Below, in pieces: positions 35,404 to 48,500 of a stretch of 64,000 nt of DNA. The notes beneath the pieces were generated by a model that had not been told where the DNA came from, made no database searches, and saw only the letters and a list, made by a program, of their open reading frames with translations. Where the stretch lies: contig NZ_AEUY02000005.1 of assembly GCF_000188035.1 (NCBI RefSeq), positions 496,001-560,000 on the forward strand. Direction: 5' to 3'. The stretch comes from Streptococcus pseudoporcinus LQ 940-04. Its GTDB lineage: Bacteria > Bacillota > Bacilli > Lactobacillales > Streptococcaceae. A program made the position numbers and the translations under genes. Position 1 is the stretch's first letter; every line of letters starts with the position of its first letter.

Positions 35404-36403
35404 AAAAGGGTCTCAACCTTTCTTTCACCAAATCAAGCGGTAACTGATTCACCTTGGCTGATAAAATTAACCGCAAGTTCTTAATCTCAAATAATTTCGC
35501 TAAAAGAAAACGAGCTACAGGATAGGGGCCTTGACAAGTAAACTTACTATCATCAAAAAGATAAAAGATTAAGAGGTCAACTAATTCTTCCAGTTCCCTA
35601 ATACTCAGTTCTCCATTAGCTATTTTTTTCTCATAGCTCACCAAGACACTTGAATAATTTTCCGGCAGTAGTTGACTATACCAAGTCCTTAAAATCTGAT
35701 AAATGGGACCAGCAGTAAGTTCTTGATAGCTTAAGTGTGATTGCTCAGTTAGTAGTTGTTTGATGAAGCTATCTGATTTGTTCACGTTTTTGGCACGCAT
35801 CAGCGTCAGCACATTATAAGAGTCCGTTAGGATATCTACTGCCTTATCAAAAAGGGGATCATCTAACTGCTCTGCAATTCTCCGCAGGTGTTTAAAATAA
35901 GCCAAATCAGCCCCAATTTCGATAACACGACTATCTCCGTAGTCCAGATACTCTTCCCAAATAGACTGGATTTCCTCCTCAAAGTAATCAGGGAAGTAAT
36001 CCGACTTTAAGGTCCTAACAAGATGCTGCAAGGCTGGTAAAGATGTTCCTCCAAAGGGAATCAATAAATGATCTAGATTCTTTTGACTAGCCTTAGCCTT
36101 AAGAAGAACCTTGACATTGTGATACAGGTAAGGCAGGATAAACAAGTCGACAATCTCAGGAATCGGGCACTCAGCCCAAACCCACTTAAAAGTCTTTCCC
36201 AACTCTTGCATCAATACCTTTTCGACAGTGTCTAAATTATCCAAATCAGTAACACTGACAGGATAGGGTGTTTTCTGCAACAAGAAACTCAGTTCCTCTT
36301 TATTTCTTGCATTGATGAGCATCATAAATTCTTGCTGGGAGATAAAGTCTTTTTCTTTGACGCTAATGCTGGTATTAAGCTGTGAAAATTGTTCGTGATC
36401 CAT
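35393..36403 (-). CDS. ntpC: V-type ATPase subunit C
   Basis: 336 residues, helical, with repeated Y-L-x-x-L motifs (NVKVLLKAKA, and NVLTLMRAKNVNKSD) typical of the funnel-shaped subunit C/d that links the rotor stalk to the K ring. Position between ntpE and the F gene is the same as in E. hirae. Confidence 0.92.
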   Translation of the reverse strand: MDHEQFSQLNTSISVKEKDFISQQEFMMLINARNKEELSFLLQKTPYPVSVTDLDNLDTVEKVLMQELGKTFKWVWAECPIPEIVDLFILPYLYHNVKVLLKAKASQKNLDHLLIPFGGTSLPALQHLVRTLKSDYFPDYFEEEIQSIWEEYLDYGDSRVIEIGADLAYFKHLRRIAEQLDDPLFDKAVDILTDSYNVLTLMRAKNVNKSDSFIKQLLTEQSHLSYQELTAGPIYQILRTWYSQLLPENYSSVLVSYEKKIANGELSIRELEELVDLLIFYLFDDSKFTCQGPYPVARFLLAKLFEIKNLRLILSAKVNQLPLDLVKERLRPFYDY

Positions 36404-36411
36404 AAGACCCC

Positions 36412-36996
36412 CTAACGGCTATTAAAAATAAGCTGTGAAAACTGCGCACTTTCGTCTCTGAATAAAGCAGCTACTAATTCCCTGTAGAGGTAATTGTAAT
36501 CAATCTGGCCTAAGGATAAGACAAAACCTGCTTCATTGCTAATCAGATCAGACCTAAAGCTTACCTCTGGGAATACTTCCTTACAGTTGGCTAAAGCCTG
36601 CTGGCTCAATTTTTGAGCTGTTTTTTCTCCCAAGTGGACACTCACCTTTTGATTGGGAAACTGTCCAAGGACAGCCTGCAAAAATGATAGCTCTTGCTCA
36701 CTGGTAAAAGCCTCCATCTTTTGAAAAGCTTCTGCAAATAGGCCCCTTAACACCTTTCGTTTAAAAGCTAAGCTAGCCTGCTTTTCCTGATTTCTATTTT
36801 CTTGACTAAGCACTTGAAAATGACTTTTAAGTTCTCTTAATTGTTCTACACGATAAGCTTCTTTTGCTCTTAGCATAGCCTCTCTATCTGACTCGAATTC
36901 TCCTTCCAGTTCCTCAATAGCCACTCTAAACTCCCTTTGGCTATCTTGGTGAGCTTGTTCAAGAATCGTAGCTTTTAGTTCTTCAATATCACTCAT
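36412..36996 (-). CDS. ntpE: V-type ATPase subunit E
   Basis: 194 residues from ATG 36996 (GGAGG upstream; the longer frame begins in front of it). A long charged N-terminal helix (IEELKATILEQAHQDS to about residue 95) is followed by a globular C-terminal part. It forms the peripheral stalk as a heterodimer with the NtpH-like subunit at 39542-39865. Confidence 0.9.
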   Translation of the reverse strand: MSDIEELKATILEQAHQDSQREFRVAIEELEGEFESDREAMLRAKEAYRVEQLRELKSHFQVLSQENRNQEKQASLAFKRKVLRGLFAEAFQKMEAFTSEQELSFLQAVLGQFPNQKVSVHLGEKTAQKLSQQALANCKEVFPEVSFRSDLISNEAGFVLSLGQIDYNYLYRELVAALFRDESAQFSQLIFNSR

Positions 36997-37070
36997 ACAA
37001 AATCCTCCCTTCAAACACACTAAGTAGCCTCTGCAATCTCAGTCTGAGCTCTTCTAAATAAAGCACAAGC

Positions 37071-39541
<2,471 letters not shown>

Positions 39542-39552
<11 letters not shown>

Positions 39553-39865
39553 ATTTTTCTACCACCCTGTCCACAATCTGATCAACCAAGTGCTCTTTCT
39601 GATCAGCCAAGAAACCTTCTACAGCTCTTTTTTGCTTTTCTTGCCTTGCCAATGCGGCGGCTGCTTCTTGTGCTAATGCCTTTTCTAAAGACTCCTTTAA
39701 TTCCTCCACTTGTTTTTGTGTTTCGAGGTCAGAACTAAGTCTTAAGGCTTCTAACTTATCCTTTAACTGAATGGCATACGCTAACCTTTTAGCTTCATAA
39801 CTTTCATAGATTGCCTTAGCCTCAATCTCAATAGATGCCATCTTCGATATTATAGAATTTGTCAC
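39542..39865 (-). CDS. V-type ATPase peripheral stalk subunit (NtpH/G-like)
   Basis: 107 residues from a GTG at 39865, six bases after GAGGAG; a longer frame starting in front of that site is less likely. It is a single long charged helix (EAKAIYESYEAKRLAYAIQ and onward), as in the stalk partner of subunit E (NtpF of E. hirae). First gene of the operon, which reads H-I-K-E-C-F-A-B-D. Confidence 0.85.
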
Positions 39866-40123
39866 GATTTTCTCCTCATGTACAGTCACTAACCAAAGTC
39901 ACCTCATTTCAAGGAAGGCGTTCTTACCCTAACCCCCTAACGACTTCTTCTCATCAATAGAAAAAAAGAAGCTTATTTCCTGATGGTTCATTTTAGTGGC
40001 CAAATAAAATGTCACTAATCATCTACCATCTAGAAATAGGCCTCCCTTAATACTATGTTAGTTTTCCCTACTAGTAACTAGCCATTCAAAAACTAGCCTA
40101 CTAGAAGCATCGTCAGAAGGGTT
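39866..40123. other. Intergenic stretch between dsdA-like gene and V-ATPase operon
   Basis: 258 bases with no gene. It must contain the V-ATPase promoter, but I could not find a convincing -35/-10 pair. A weak inverted repeat with CTAGCC arms lies near 40080-40105. Confidence 0.4.
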
Positions 40124-41452
40124 TTATTTACCTTCTTGGTAGAACTCTTCCATATCTGCTTTTGGCACCATGCTACCACCAGTAGCCCATGCAATATAGG
40201 TTGCATTTTGCATCTTGTCTTCTAAATGATAAGCTTTCAGATAAGCACGCCCCTCTTCCGTTCCAAAGAGCATTGCTGGTCCAATAGTACCCGCTAAAGC
40301 TGCCGGTTCGAGATGAATGTCTTCTAAGTCAATCATTTTTGTTAAGAAAAGTTTTTGATGCTCTTCAGAGATAGTGATTCCCCCATTAAAATAATGATGC
40401 ATCAACTCAGCTACAAAACCAGACGTTCTAGGAACAGCTAAACCATCCATATTTGTTTTGGCATCGATATCAAAATCAGCCACACAAACCTTAGAATATT
40501 CTTTTGTTAATAGGCCAACCAGCATAGACGGCATATGTGTTGGCTGAGCAAAGAAACAATGAACATTGTCGCCATAAATCTGTTTCAAACCAAATGCTGT
40601 ACCACCTGGGCTACCACCAATTCCACATGGTGAAAAGACAAAGAGTGGGTGATCTTCGTCGACGAGGATATTTTTTTCTTCTAACTGTTTCTTCAAGCGG
40701 CAAGGTCCAACGGTATAGCCTAAGAAAAGGTCAACTGAATGCTCGTCATCTACAAAGTAAGATTTAGGATCGGCATCGGACTCGGCACGGCCCTGATTAA
40801 CTGCCTCAGTGAAGTTTGTCTTATGTTCAATAACGACAACGCCGTGATCACGCAAATACTGTTTTTTCCACTCCTTAGCATCGTAGGACATGTGAATAAC
40901 CACTTCAAAACCAAGTGAAACACCCATAATCCCAACACTAATGCCCAAATTTCCAGTAGTGCCGACCATAATCTTGTACTGGCTAAAGAATTTCTTGAAT
41001 TCGGGACTGGCAAATTTCCGATAGTCATCGTCGTAGCCGCTTAAAATACCTGCTTCTAAAGCCAAAGTTTCAGCATGTTTAAGCACCTCATAGATAGCTC
41101 CCCGAGCCTTAATAGTCCCAGCAATTGGCAAGGTATCATCACGTTTTAAATACATCTGCCCTGGGATTTTAATCTGGTATTGAGCTTCTAAAAATTGTTG
41201 AAATTCTGGGATCTGTGAAATGGCAGATTCAATAATACCATCATTAGCACGGGTACACTCAAAATTGTCAGCAAAGTATGGAGCAAAACGTTTCAAACGA
41301 TCTTCCGCATCCTTAATATCAGCTTTTCCAAATTGTGACACCTTATTAGCAGCGTCAACACCTTGATAAGAATCATTCATCCAAAAAAGCTCTTCATAAT
41401 GCATTACTTTTTCAATTTCAGGTATGTCTTTTTTCCAAGTTTCTAGACTCAT
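40124..41452 (-). CDS. dsdA: D-serine ammonia-lyase (D-serine dehydratase)
   Basis: 442 residues from ATG 41452, six bases after AAGGAGG. PLP lysine in PIAGTIKARGAIY near residue 116 and the phosphate-binding loop GTTGNLGIS near 167; the family marker CGIGGSPGGTAFGLK near 275 is also present. It converts D-serine to pyruvate and ammonia by way of 2-aminoacrylate. Followed downstream by nothing in the operon; upstream are a transporter-like gene and ridA, which handles the aminoacrylate. Confidence 0.92.
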   Translation of the reverse strand: MSLETWKKDIPEIEKVMHYEELFWMNDSYQGVDAANKVSQFGKADIKDAEDRLKRFAPYFADNFECTRANDGIIESAISQIPEFQQFLEAQYQIKIPGQMYLKRDDTLPIAGTIKARGAIYEVLKHAETLALEAGILSGYDDDYRKFASPEFKKFFSQYKIMVGTTGNLGISVGIMGVSLGFEVVIHMSYDAKEWKKQYLRDHGVVVIEHKTNFTEAVNQGRAESDADPKSYFVDDEHSVDLFLGYTVGPCRLKKQLEEKNILVDEDHPLFVFSPCGIGGSPGGTAFGLKQIYGDNVHCFFAQPTHMPSMLVGLLTKEYSKVCVADFDIDAKTNMDGLAVPRTSGFVAELMHHYFNGGITISEEHQKLFLTKMIDLEDIHLEPAALAGTIGPAMLFGTEEGRAYLKAYHLEDKMQNATYIAWATGGSMVPKADMEEFYQEGK

Positions 41453-41510
41453 CACAAGCCTCCTTCATCTTTATTTTTCCAGCCATCAGTCATTTCTTAC
41501 AAGAACTTTT

Positions 41511-42533
41511 CTAGCTATCCCTTGCTTGTAGCTCTTGTTTAGTAATCAATTTATAATTTTTGAACACGCTTCCACCAATGTATCCGGCAAGCATACTCAA
41601 AGCAATACAGCCTAGGGCTGTTAGTAACACTTTCACCATTGGGTTATAGGCAAACATAACTGCAAAACCAGCAATAGGGGTCGCTGTTCCTGGGGTGTCA
41701 TTGACCAATTTCATCAAGGCAATTAAAATACCACAAGCAGCTCCCCCACAAAAATTCGTGACATAAATCGGAATAGGGTTTGCCGAAGTCACATCAGCCT
41801 GTGTTAAAGGTTCAATGGCAAAAGCAATATTGTCTTTTCTTTCACCTAGTTTTAGGCGATAAAAAAGAACGGCATTCATAAAAGAAGAACCAAAAACGGA
41901 CAAGGCTCCAATGGCCATAGGTATGCCAGTCAAACCAAGCATAGCTGTCAAGGCCATTGATGATAGCGGAGCCGTTGCCACAACCACAATTGTACCTCCA
42001 AGGATAATTCCCATAATGATTGGATTACTATTGGCACTAGACGTTAAAATATCACCTATTGATAAAAGCGTGTCATTAATTACCGGGGTGATAAGCTTAG
42101 CAATTATGCGAGTTAATGGGGCTCCAATAATAATAATCGAGATAAGATCCAACCCACCAGGAATATTTTTTTCCATCCATTTAATCAAGAAGGAAACCAG
42201 ATAGCCAGCAATAAAGCCAGGAATAATCCCCGTACCGGATACTGCCAAGCCAATTAAGACAGCATAGCCAGGAGAAACACCAATAGCAATCGCAACAAGA
42301 ATTGCTGCCGCTACACCTGATAGGGAACCATTTGCTCCGCCAACTTCACTCAAAAACTTAAAGCCTAACACTTTTCCAAAAAATGAATCTTGGAAAGCTT
42401 CAACTAAAAATGATGCACATGCAGCCGAAGCCAATGCTCCCATCGCCTTGGCCCCGTATGGAGCCTTATAATTAAACAAGGTAAAAATTGCTAATACCAG
42501 AATAAGTAAACCAGTCCCAATAATTATATCCAT
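41511..42533 (-). CDS. PfoR/PTS-EIIC-like membrane protein, candidate amino-acid transporter
   Basis: 340 residues, nine or ten membrane helices, glycine-rich, with the internal motif GFIAGYLVSFLIKWMEKNIPGG-type loop near 115-135 (key residues K120, E123, N125, P127). It belongs to the COG3641 group, once called 'PfoR, regulator of perfringolysin', now described as EIIC-like without EIIA or EIIB. No PTS phosphoryl domain is nearby. Sitting between dsdA and ridA it is a plausible D-serine or related amino-acid permease, but that is inference from the neighbourhood. Confidence 0.7.
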   Translation of the reverse strand: MDIIIGTGLLILVLAIFTLFNYKAPYGAKAMGALASAACASFLVEAFQDSFFGKVLGFKFLSEVGGANGSLSGVAAAILVAIAIGVSPGYAVLIGLAVSGTGIIPGFIAGYLVSFLIKWMEKNIPGGLDLISIIIIGAPLTRIIAKLITPVINDTLLSIGDILTSSANSNPIIMGIILGGTIVVVATAPLSSMALTAMLGLTGIPMAIGALSVFGSSFMNAVLFYRLKLGERKDNIAFAIEPLTQADVTSANPIPIYVTNFCGGAACGILIALMKLVNDTPGTATPIAGFAVMFAYNPMVKVLLTALGCIALSMLAGYIGGSVFKNYKLITKQELQARDS

Positions 42534-42568
42534 CTCATTAATCCACCAATCTATATGTTAAAAATAGC

Positions 42569-42934
42569 TTACGATTTCGTCAGTCTAGCCAGTGCTTCAA
42601 CCTCAATTAAAGCTCCCTTAGGTAAAGCAGCAACTTGATAAGCAGTCCTGATAGGATAAGGTTCCTCAAATAAGTCTTCCATCACCTCATTTAAGGTATT
42701 GAAATTCTTCAAATCTGACAAATAGATGGTGAGTTTGAAAACATGACTCAAATCCAGGTCTTGTTCCTCTAAAATACCCTTAATGTTAGCAAAAGACTGT
42801 CGGCACTGAGCTTCGAAACCACTAGCTAAGTCGCCAGTCTCAGGAATCACTGGTAATTGACCTGATGTGTAGAGTGTATTGCCTTCTACCGTGTAAATAG
42901 AGTAAGGCCCAATAGAATCGGGATAGTTTTTCAT
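42569..42934 (-). CDS. ridA: RidA family 2-iminobutanoate/2-iminopropanoate deaminase
   Basis: 121 residues, with the family signature region IGPYSIYTVEGNTLYTSGQLP at the start (first eight residues after the N-terminus) and the catalytic arginine in EPYPIRTAYQVAALPKGALIEVEA. RidA hydrolyses the imine formed from 2-aminoacrylate, the toxic intermediate of serine dehydratases. Its position directly upstream of dsdA fits that role. First gene of the operon ridA - transporter - dsdA. Confidence 0.9.
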   Translation of the reverse strand: MKNYPDSIGPYSIYTVEGNTLYTSGQLPVIPETGDLASGFEAQCRQSFANIKGILEEQDLDLSHVFKLTIYLSDLKNFNTLNEVMEDLFEEPYPIRTAYQVAALPKGALIEVEALARLTKS

Positions 42935-43037
42935 AAATAATCCTCCTTTTGTTTCAGTAATTTAACTATAAATGAAATCGCATTCAATGTCAATAATAAA
43001 TTATTATTTTAATAAGTTTTTATTATCGGTAAACATA

Positions 43038-43068
43038 GGACATTGAGGTCCTTTTTTGCAGAATGTCC
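43038..43068. promoter_or_regulatory. Inverted repeat between ridA and its divergent regulator
   Basis: GGACATT (43038-43044) and AATGTCC (43062-43068) form a 7-bp perfect inverted repeat with centres 24 bp apart, between the divergent genes. TATAAT at 43106-43111 is the likely -10 of the regulator. The repeat is a candidate operator. Confidence 0.45.
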
Positions 43069-43139
43069 AGTTTTTTAGATTGTTTTTTACTTTGAAATGT
43101 ATTACTATAATAATAAAAATCAGGAAAAGGGTACCTTAT

Positions 43140-43811
43140 ATGGACAAGGAGAGACTGAATTATTGGAAAACAGTCATCAAGTTTTTACATGGCGTTCTCG
43201 GAGAACATTATGAAATCGTTCTGCATGTGATTGATGAAAATGACATCTATATCGGCGAAATTGTCAACAATCATATTAGTGGCCGAACAACTAATTCACC
43301 CCTGACAGCATTTGCACTTGAGTTAATTAATAATAAGGTCTACCAAAGACAAGACTTTGTCACCAATTACAAGGCTATCGTTAGCCCTCAGAACAAGGAA
43401 GTTCGTGGCTCGACCTTGTTTATCAAGAACGCCAGTGGCCAATTAGAAGGCATGCTGTGCATCAATATGGATATATCCGTCTACAAAAATTTAGCCGACA
43501 ATATCTTAAACTTGGCCAACCTACTTCCCCACCAGTGTCAATCACCATCACTAACGTCAATCAATTACCACCCAGATGAGACGGTAGAAGTCTTATCTAA
43601 TAATATCCAAGATATCATCAGCGAGATTATCGATCCTTCCCTATTAAAGCAAGGGATTAACCTCAGCCAGGAAGTTAAAATAGACATTGTTTACAAACTC
43701 CACGAAAAAGGCGTCTTTCAGCTCAAAGGCGCCGTCTCAAAGGTTGCTGAAGTCTTAAATATCTCAGAACCAAGTGTCTACCGCTACCTGAAAAAGATTG
43801 ACGCCGATTAA
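43140..43811 (+). CDS. YheO-like PAS/HTH transcriptional regulator
   Basis: 223 residues from ATG 43140; the 28 extra codons upstream would use the promoter region. N-terminal YheO-like PAS domain (about 5-120; LGEHYEIVLHVID and GSTLFIKN) and a C-terminal helix-turn-helix (LKGAVSKVAEVLNISEPSVYRYL). Family members such as DauR control D-amino-acid catabolism. Divergent from ridA-dsdA, so it is the likely regulator of those genes in response to D-serine or a related compound. Confidence 0.85.
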   Translation: MDKERLNYWKTVIKFLHGVLGEHYEIVLHVIDENDIYIGEIVNNHISGRTTNSPLTAFALELINNKVYQRQDFVTNYKAIVSPQNKEVRGSTLFIKNASGQLEGMLCINMDISVYKNLADNILNLANLLPHQCQSPSLTSINYHPDETVEVLSNNIQDIISEIIDPSLLKQGINLSQEVKIDIVYKLHEKGVFQLKGAVSKVAEVLNISEPSVYRYLKKIDAD

Positions 43812-43845
43812 AAGTGACCCCTTTATACTTGCTCATTGGATAGAT

Positions 43846-43870
43846 GTCCCAAGCCATTGGGGCTTTTTTT
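43846..43870 (+). terminator. Terminator of the YheO-like regulator
   Basis: CCCAA / TTGGG stem with a four-base loop (extended by a G-U and G-C pair), followed by seven T, 35 bases after the stop. Confidence 0.7.
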
Positions 43871-43942
43871 AAGACTTAATCACTGGAAAAAGAATAGCCT
43901 GACAAAATCCTTTTAAGCCAGTCTCCCCATCAAAGTAAAAAG

Positions 43943-44000
43943 ATAAGCCCTATTTGTTTTTTTCTGTTTCTCAGAATCTCAAATAGGGCTTATTTTTTTG
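43943..44000. terminator. Long hairpin, likely bidirectional terminator
   Basis: Perfect 14-bp stem ATAAGCCCTATTTG / CAAATAGGGCTTAT with a 23-base loop. Seven T follow on the plus strand, CTTTTTA on the minus strand. It lies downstream of the doubtful frame at 44034-44189 (minus) and 70 bases after another terminator. Confidence 0.6.
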
Positions 44001-44033
44001 TTATGGAAAGAGGTCATGCCTCCTATTTAGCTA

Positions 44034-44189
44034 TTACCTGCGCACTCTTTTCCCTTTGGCTAAGCAATCAACTCCTTTATCCACTTGGCCAAGTTTTGGC
44101 AACTGGTTCTCTGCAATCGTTTCGCTTTGGCTACCACAACTCTTGCCGGTAAGGGCTATAGGCGGATGCTTGTTCTCAAAAATCACCAT
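44034..44189 (-). CDS. Doubtful 51-residue basic peptide
   Basis: A minus-strand frame from ATG 44189 to TAA at 44034 gives a 51-residue soluble peptide ending in a basic stretch (CLAKGKRVRR). There is no good ribosome site (AGGA only three bases from the ATG), but a long hairpin stands 34 bases downstream. It may be a real small gene, a remnant, or chance. No family is recognised. Confidence 0.25.
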   Translation of the reverse strand: MVIFENKHPPIALTGKSCGSQSETIAENQLPKLGQVDKGVDCLAKGKRVRR

Positions 44190-44229
44190 AAGTCCTAGCT
44201 GATCTTCTAGAGTTAGCTAGGACCTAAAA

Positions 44230-44256
44230 CAAAAGAATCCCCTTGTAGAGGATTCT
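44230..44256 (-). terminator. Terminator of purA
   Basis: On the minus strand AGAATCC pairs with GGATTCT, with further pairs inside, followed by TTTTGTTTT, 24 bases after the purA stop. Confidence 0.75.
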
Positions 44257-44279
44257 TTATATAGCGTCAGGCCTTATGT

Positions 44280-46094
<1,815 letters not shown>

Positions 46095-48356
46095 ATGCTT
46101 AATCAGCTATTACAAGAACTACCCCATCAGACTAATATTTTAGAAGCAACCTTTGGCCTAGAAAGAGAGGGCTTGCGCATTACGGAGTCGGGTCAAATCG
46201 CAACAACTGACCACCCGGTCTGCTTAGGCTCACGCAGCTTCCACCCCTACATTCAAACTGATTTTAGTGAGGAGCAATTGGAACTGATCACCCCCATCTC
46301 CTACTCCACTAGTCAGGCCAGACGGCGACTAGGGGCCATCTGGGACGTGACCCAAGCATCACTGGCAAAAAAAGAAGTCATCTGGCCCTTATCCATGCCC
46401 CCTTACCTGCAAGACCAGGATATCCAAGTGGCCAAGTTAGAAAACCAAGAGGAAGTTGCCTACCGCAAGCACCTGGTGAAAACCTATGGGAAAAAGCTTC
46501 AGTCCATCTCAGGCCTTCACTACAATTTTGGCCTAGGACAAAACCTCCTGCAAAGCCTCTTTGACTTGAGTCAGAGTGATAATCTGGTAGCCTTTAAAAA
46601 CCAAGTCTACATGAAATTGGCCCGCCAATTCCTCAACTACCAATGGTTTGTGACCTACTTGTTTGGGGCATCACCCTTGGCCGAAAAAGACTTCTACCCG
46701 ACCAGGCCACAGGGCTTAGCCCGTGCCCTCAGAGCTAGCAGGGCCTATGGCTACAGTAACGCCAAGTCCCTACATATCTCCTTCTCCTCACTGGAAGCCT
46801 ACATCAATGATATCCAAGCCAGCATTGACCAAGGCCAACTATCCCTAGAAAAAGAGTTCTACTCAGCTGTCCGCCTACGTGGCAGTAGCTCTAGTCAGGA
46901 CTACCTAAAAAAAGGGATCAGCTACCTGGAATTCCGCAACTTTGACATTGACCCCTTTGACCCGCTAGGCATTAGCCAAGAGACCCTAGACAGCTTCCAC
47001 CTCTTCCTTCTCGCCCTCCTCTGGCTTGATGACCTCGAGGACTGCGACCAGCGCCTAAAGGCTGCTAAAGAACTCAATGAAGCTGTCGCTCTAGCTGGCC
47101 CACGTGACCCACTACCAGCTCAAGCAGACCCGCAGCCGATTCTAGAGGCTATGCAGGGCCTCCTTGATCACTTCCACTTAGATGCTTACTATCAGGACTT
47201 GGTTGACCAGATGGCACTAGCTCTAAAGGCACCTGAGCGAACCATCTGCGGTCGGATCTTTAGTCACATCGCTGACGCTTCACTGGCAGCCTTTGGCTTA
47301 AAACAAGCCCTAGCCTACCATCAAGAAGCAAGACAGGCGCCCTACGCACTCAAGGGCTACGAAAGCATGGAGCTCTCGACGCAAATGCTCATGTTTGATG
47401 CCATTCAAAAGGGGATCCATCTTGAAATCCTGGACGAACAGGACCAGTTCCTAAAGCTCTGGCATAAGGACCATGTCGAGCTGGTCAAAAACGGTAACAT
47501 GACCTCCAAGGACAACTACGTGGTGCCACTGGCCATGGCTAACAAAACGGTGACTAAAAAGCTCTTAGACCAAGCGGGCTTCCCTACCCCGCAAGGGCAA
47601 GAGTTTGCCAGTAAAGAGCAGGCTTTACGCTATTATCCCCTGATTGCAGAGAAACCCATCGTGGTTAAGCCTAAGTCAACCAATTTCGGCCTCGGCATTT
47701 CCATCTTTCAAAAACCAGCCAGTCAGACTGACTACGAAAAGGCTCTCGACATAGCCTTTGCTGAAGATAGTGCTGTTTTGGTGGAGGCCTTTATCACAGG
47801 TACAGAATACCGCTTCTTTACCCTCAATGGCACCTGTCAGGCCGTTCTCCTGCGACTCCCTGCTAACGTCGTGGGCGACGGCAAACACACCATAAAGGAA
47901 CTAGTGGCCCTCAAAAACCAAGACCCTTTACGAGGCAGTGACCACCGCTCACCCCTAGAAAAAATCCAAGTAGGCCCCATTGAAAAACTGATGCTCGCCC
48001 AAGAAGGCTATCAAGAAGAGACCGTTCTAGCAAAAGGGGTCAGGGTCCAACTGCGCCGCAACTCCAACATCTCAACCGGCGGCGACTCCATCGACCTGAC
48101 AGACCAGATGGACCAATCCTACAAGGACTTGGCTGCCCAGATGGCCGATACTATCGGCGCCTGGGTCTGCGGCGTTGACCTCATCATAGCTGATATCACA
48201 GAAAAAGCAGACCTCAACCAACCCAATGTCCACTGCATTGAAGTCAACTTTAACCCTTCTATGTACATGCACACTTACCCTTACCAAGGACCAGGCCAAG
48301 CCTTGACACCTAAAATCTTACAGGAACTCTTCCCAGAAGTGGCTATCCTAGCCTAA
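46095..48356 (+). CDS. gshF: Bifunctional glutathione synthetase GshF (GshAB)
   Basis: 753 residues, the usual length. N-terminal gamma-glutamate-cysteine ligase (FGLEREGLRI near 21, FSEEQLELITP near 58, to about 480) fused to an ATP-grasp glutathione synthetase domain (about 490-753; KPIVVKPKSTNFGLGISIF, RVQLRRNSNISTGGDSIDLT and VHCIEVNFNPSMYMH). It makes glutathione from glutamate, cysteine and glycine in one polypeptide, as in S. agalactiae and other streptococci. The ribosome site is weak (AGAGA). Single gene closed by a 14-bp terminator hairpin. Confidence 0.95.
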   Translation: MLNQLLQELPHQTNILEATFGLEREGLRITESGQIATTDHPVCLGSRSFHPYIQTDFSEEQLELITPISYSTSQARRRLGAIWDVTQASLAKKEVIWPLSMPPYLQDQDIQVAKLENQEEVAYRKHLVKTYGKKLQSISGLHYNFGLGQNLLQSLFDLSQSDNLVAFKNQVYMKLARQFLNYQWFVTYLFGASPLAEKDFYPTRPQGLARALRASRAYGYSNAKSLHISFSSLEAYINDIQASIDQGQLSLEKEFYSAVRLRGSSSSQDYLKKGISYLEFRNFDIDPFDPLGISQETLDSFHLFLLALLWLDDLEDCDQRLKAAKELNEAVALAGPRDPLPAQADPQPILEAMQGLLDHFHLDAYYQDLVDQMALALKAPERTICGRIFSHIADASLAAFGLKQALAYHQEARQAPYALKGYESMELSTQMLMFDAIQKGIHLEILDEQDQFLKLWHKDHVELVKNGNMTSKDNYVVPLAMANKTVTKKLLDQAGFPTPQGQEFASKEQALRYYPLIAEKPIVVKPKSTNFGLGISIFQKPASQTDYEKALDIAFAEDSAVLVEAFITGTEYRFFTLNGTCQAVLLRLPANVVGDGKHTIKELVALKNQDPLRGSDHRSPLEKIQVGPIEKLMLAQEGYQEETVLAKGVRVQLRRNSNISTGGDSIDLTDQMDQSYKDLAAQMADTIGAWVCGVDLIIADITEKADLNQPNVHCIEVNFNPSMYMHTYPYQGPGQALTPKILQELFPEVAILA

Positions 48357-48362
48357 ATCACC

Positions 48363-48394
48363 AAACCCTTAGGCCTGACAGGCCTAAGGGTTTT
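48363..48394 (+). terminator. Terminator of gshF
   Basis: Perfect 14-bp stem AAACCCTTAGGCCT / AGGCCTAAGGGTTT with a three-base loop and a short T run, seven bases after the stop. Confidence 0.85.
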
Positions 48395-48411
48395 GATTCA
48401 TCAGGTGCACT

Positions 48412-48438
48412 ATAAAAACCCCTTATCAGTGATAAGGG
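48412..48438 (-). terminator. Terminator of the M-like protein gene
   Basis: CCCTTATC / GATAAGGG with a three-base loop, followed on the minus strand by GGTTTTTAT, 63 bases after the stop. Confidence 0.8.
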
Positions 48439-48500
48439 ATTTGGTGTCTTAATGAATCGAAAATATGTTTTTTGTCTTACGACTTTTTATCGAGTAAGGT

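Noticed and set aside
46095..48356. gshF as a high-G+C foreign gene
   Set aside because: Two sampled lines gave 55% and 47%, but a V-ATPase line also gave 50%, so the contrast is not convincing without a full count.
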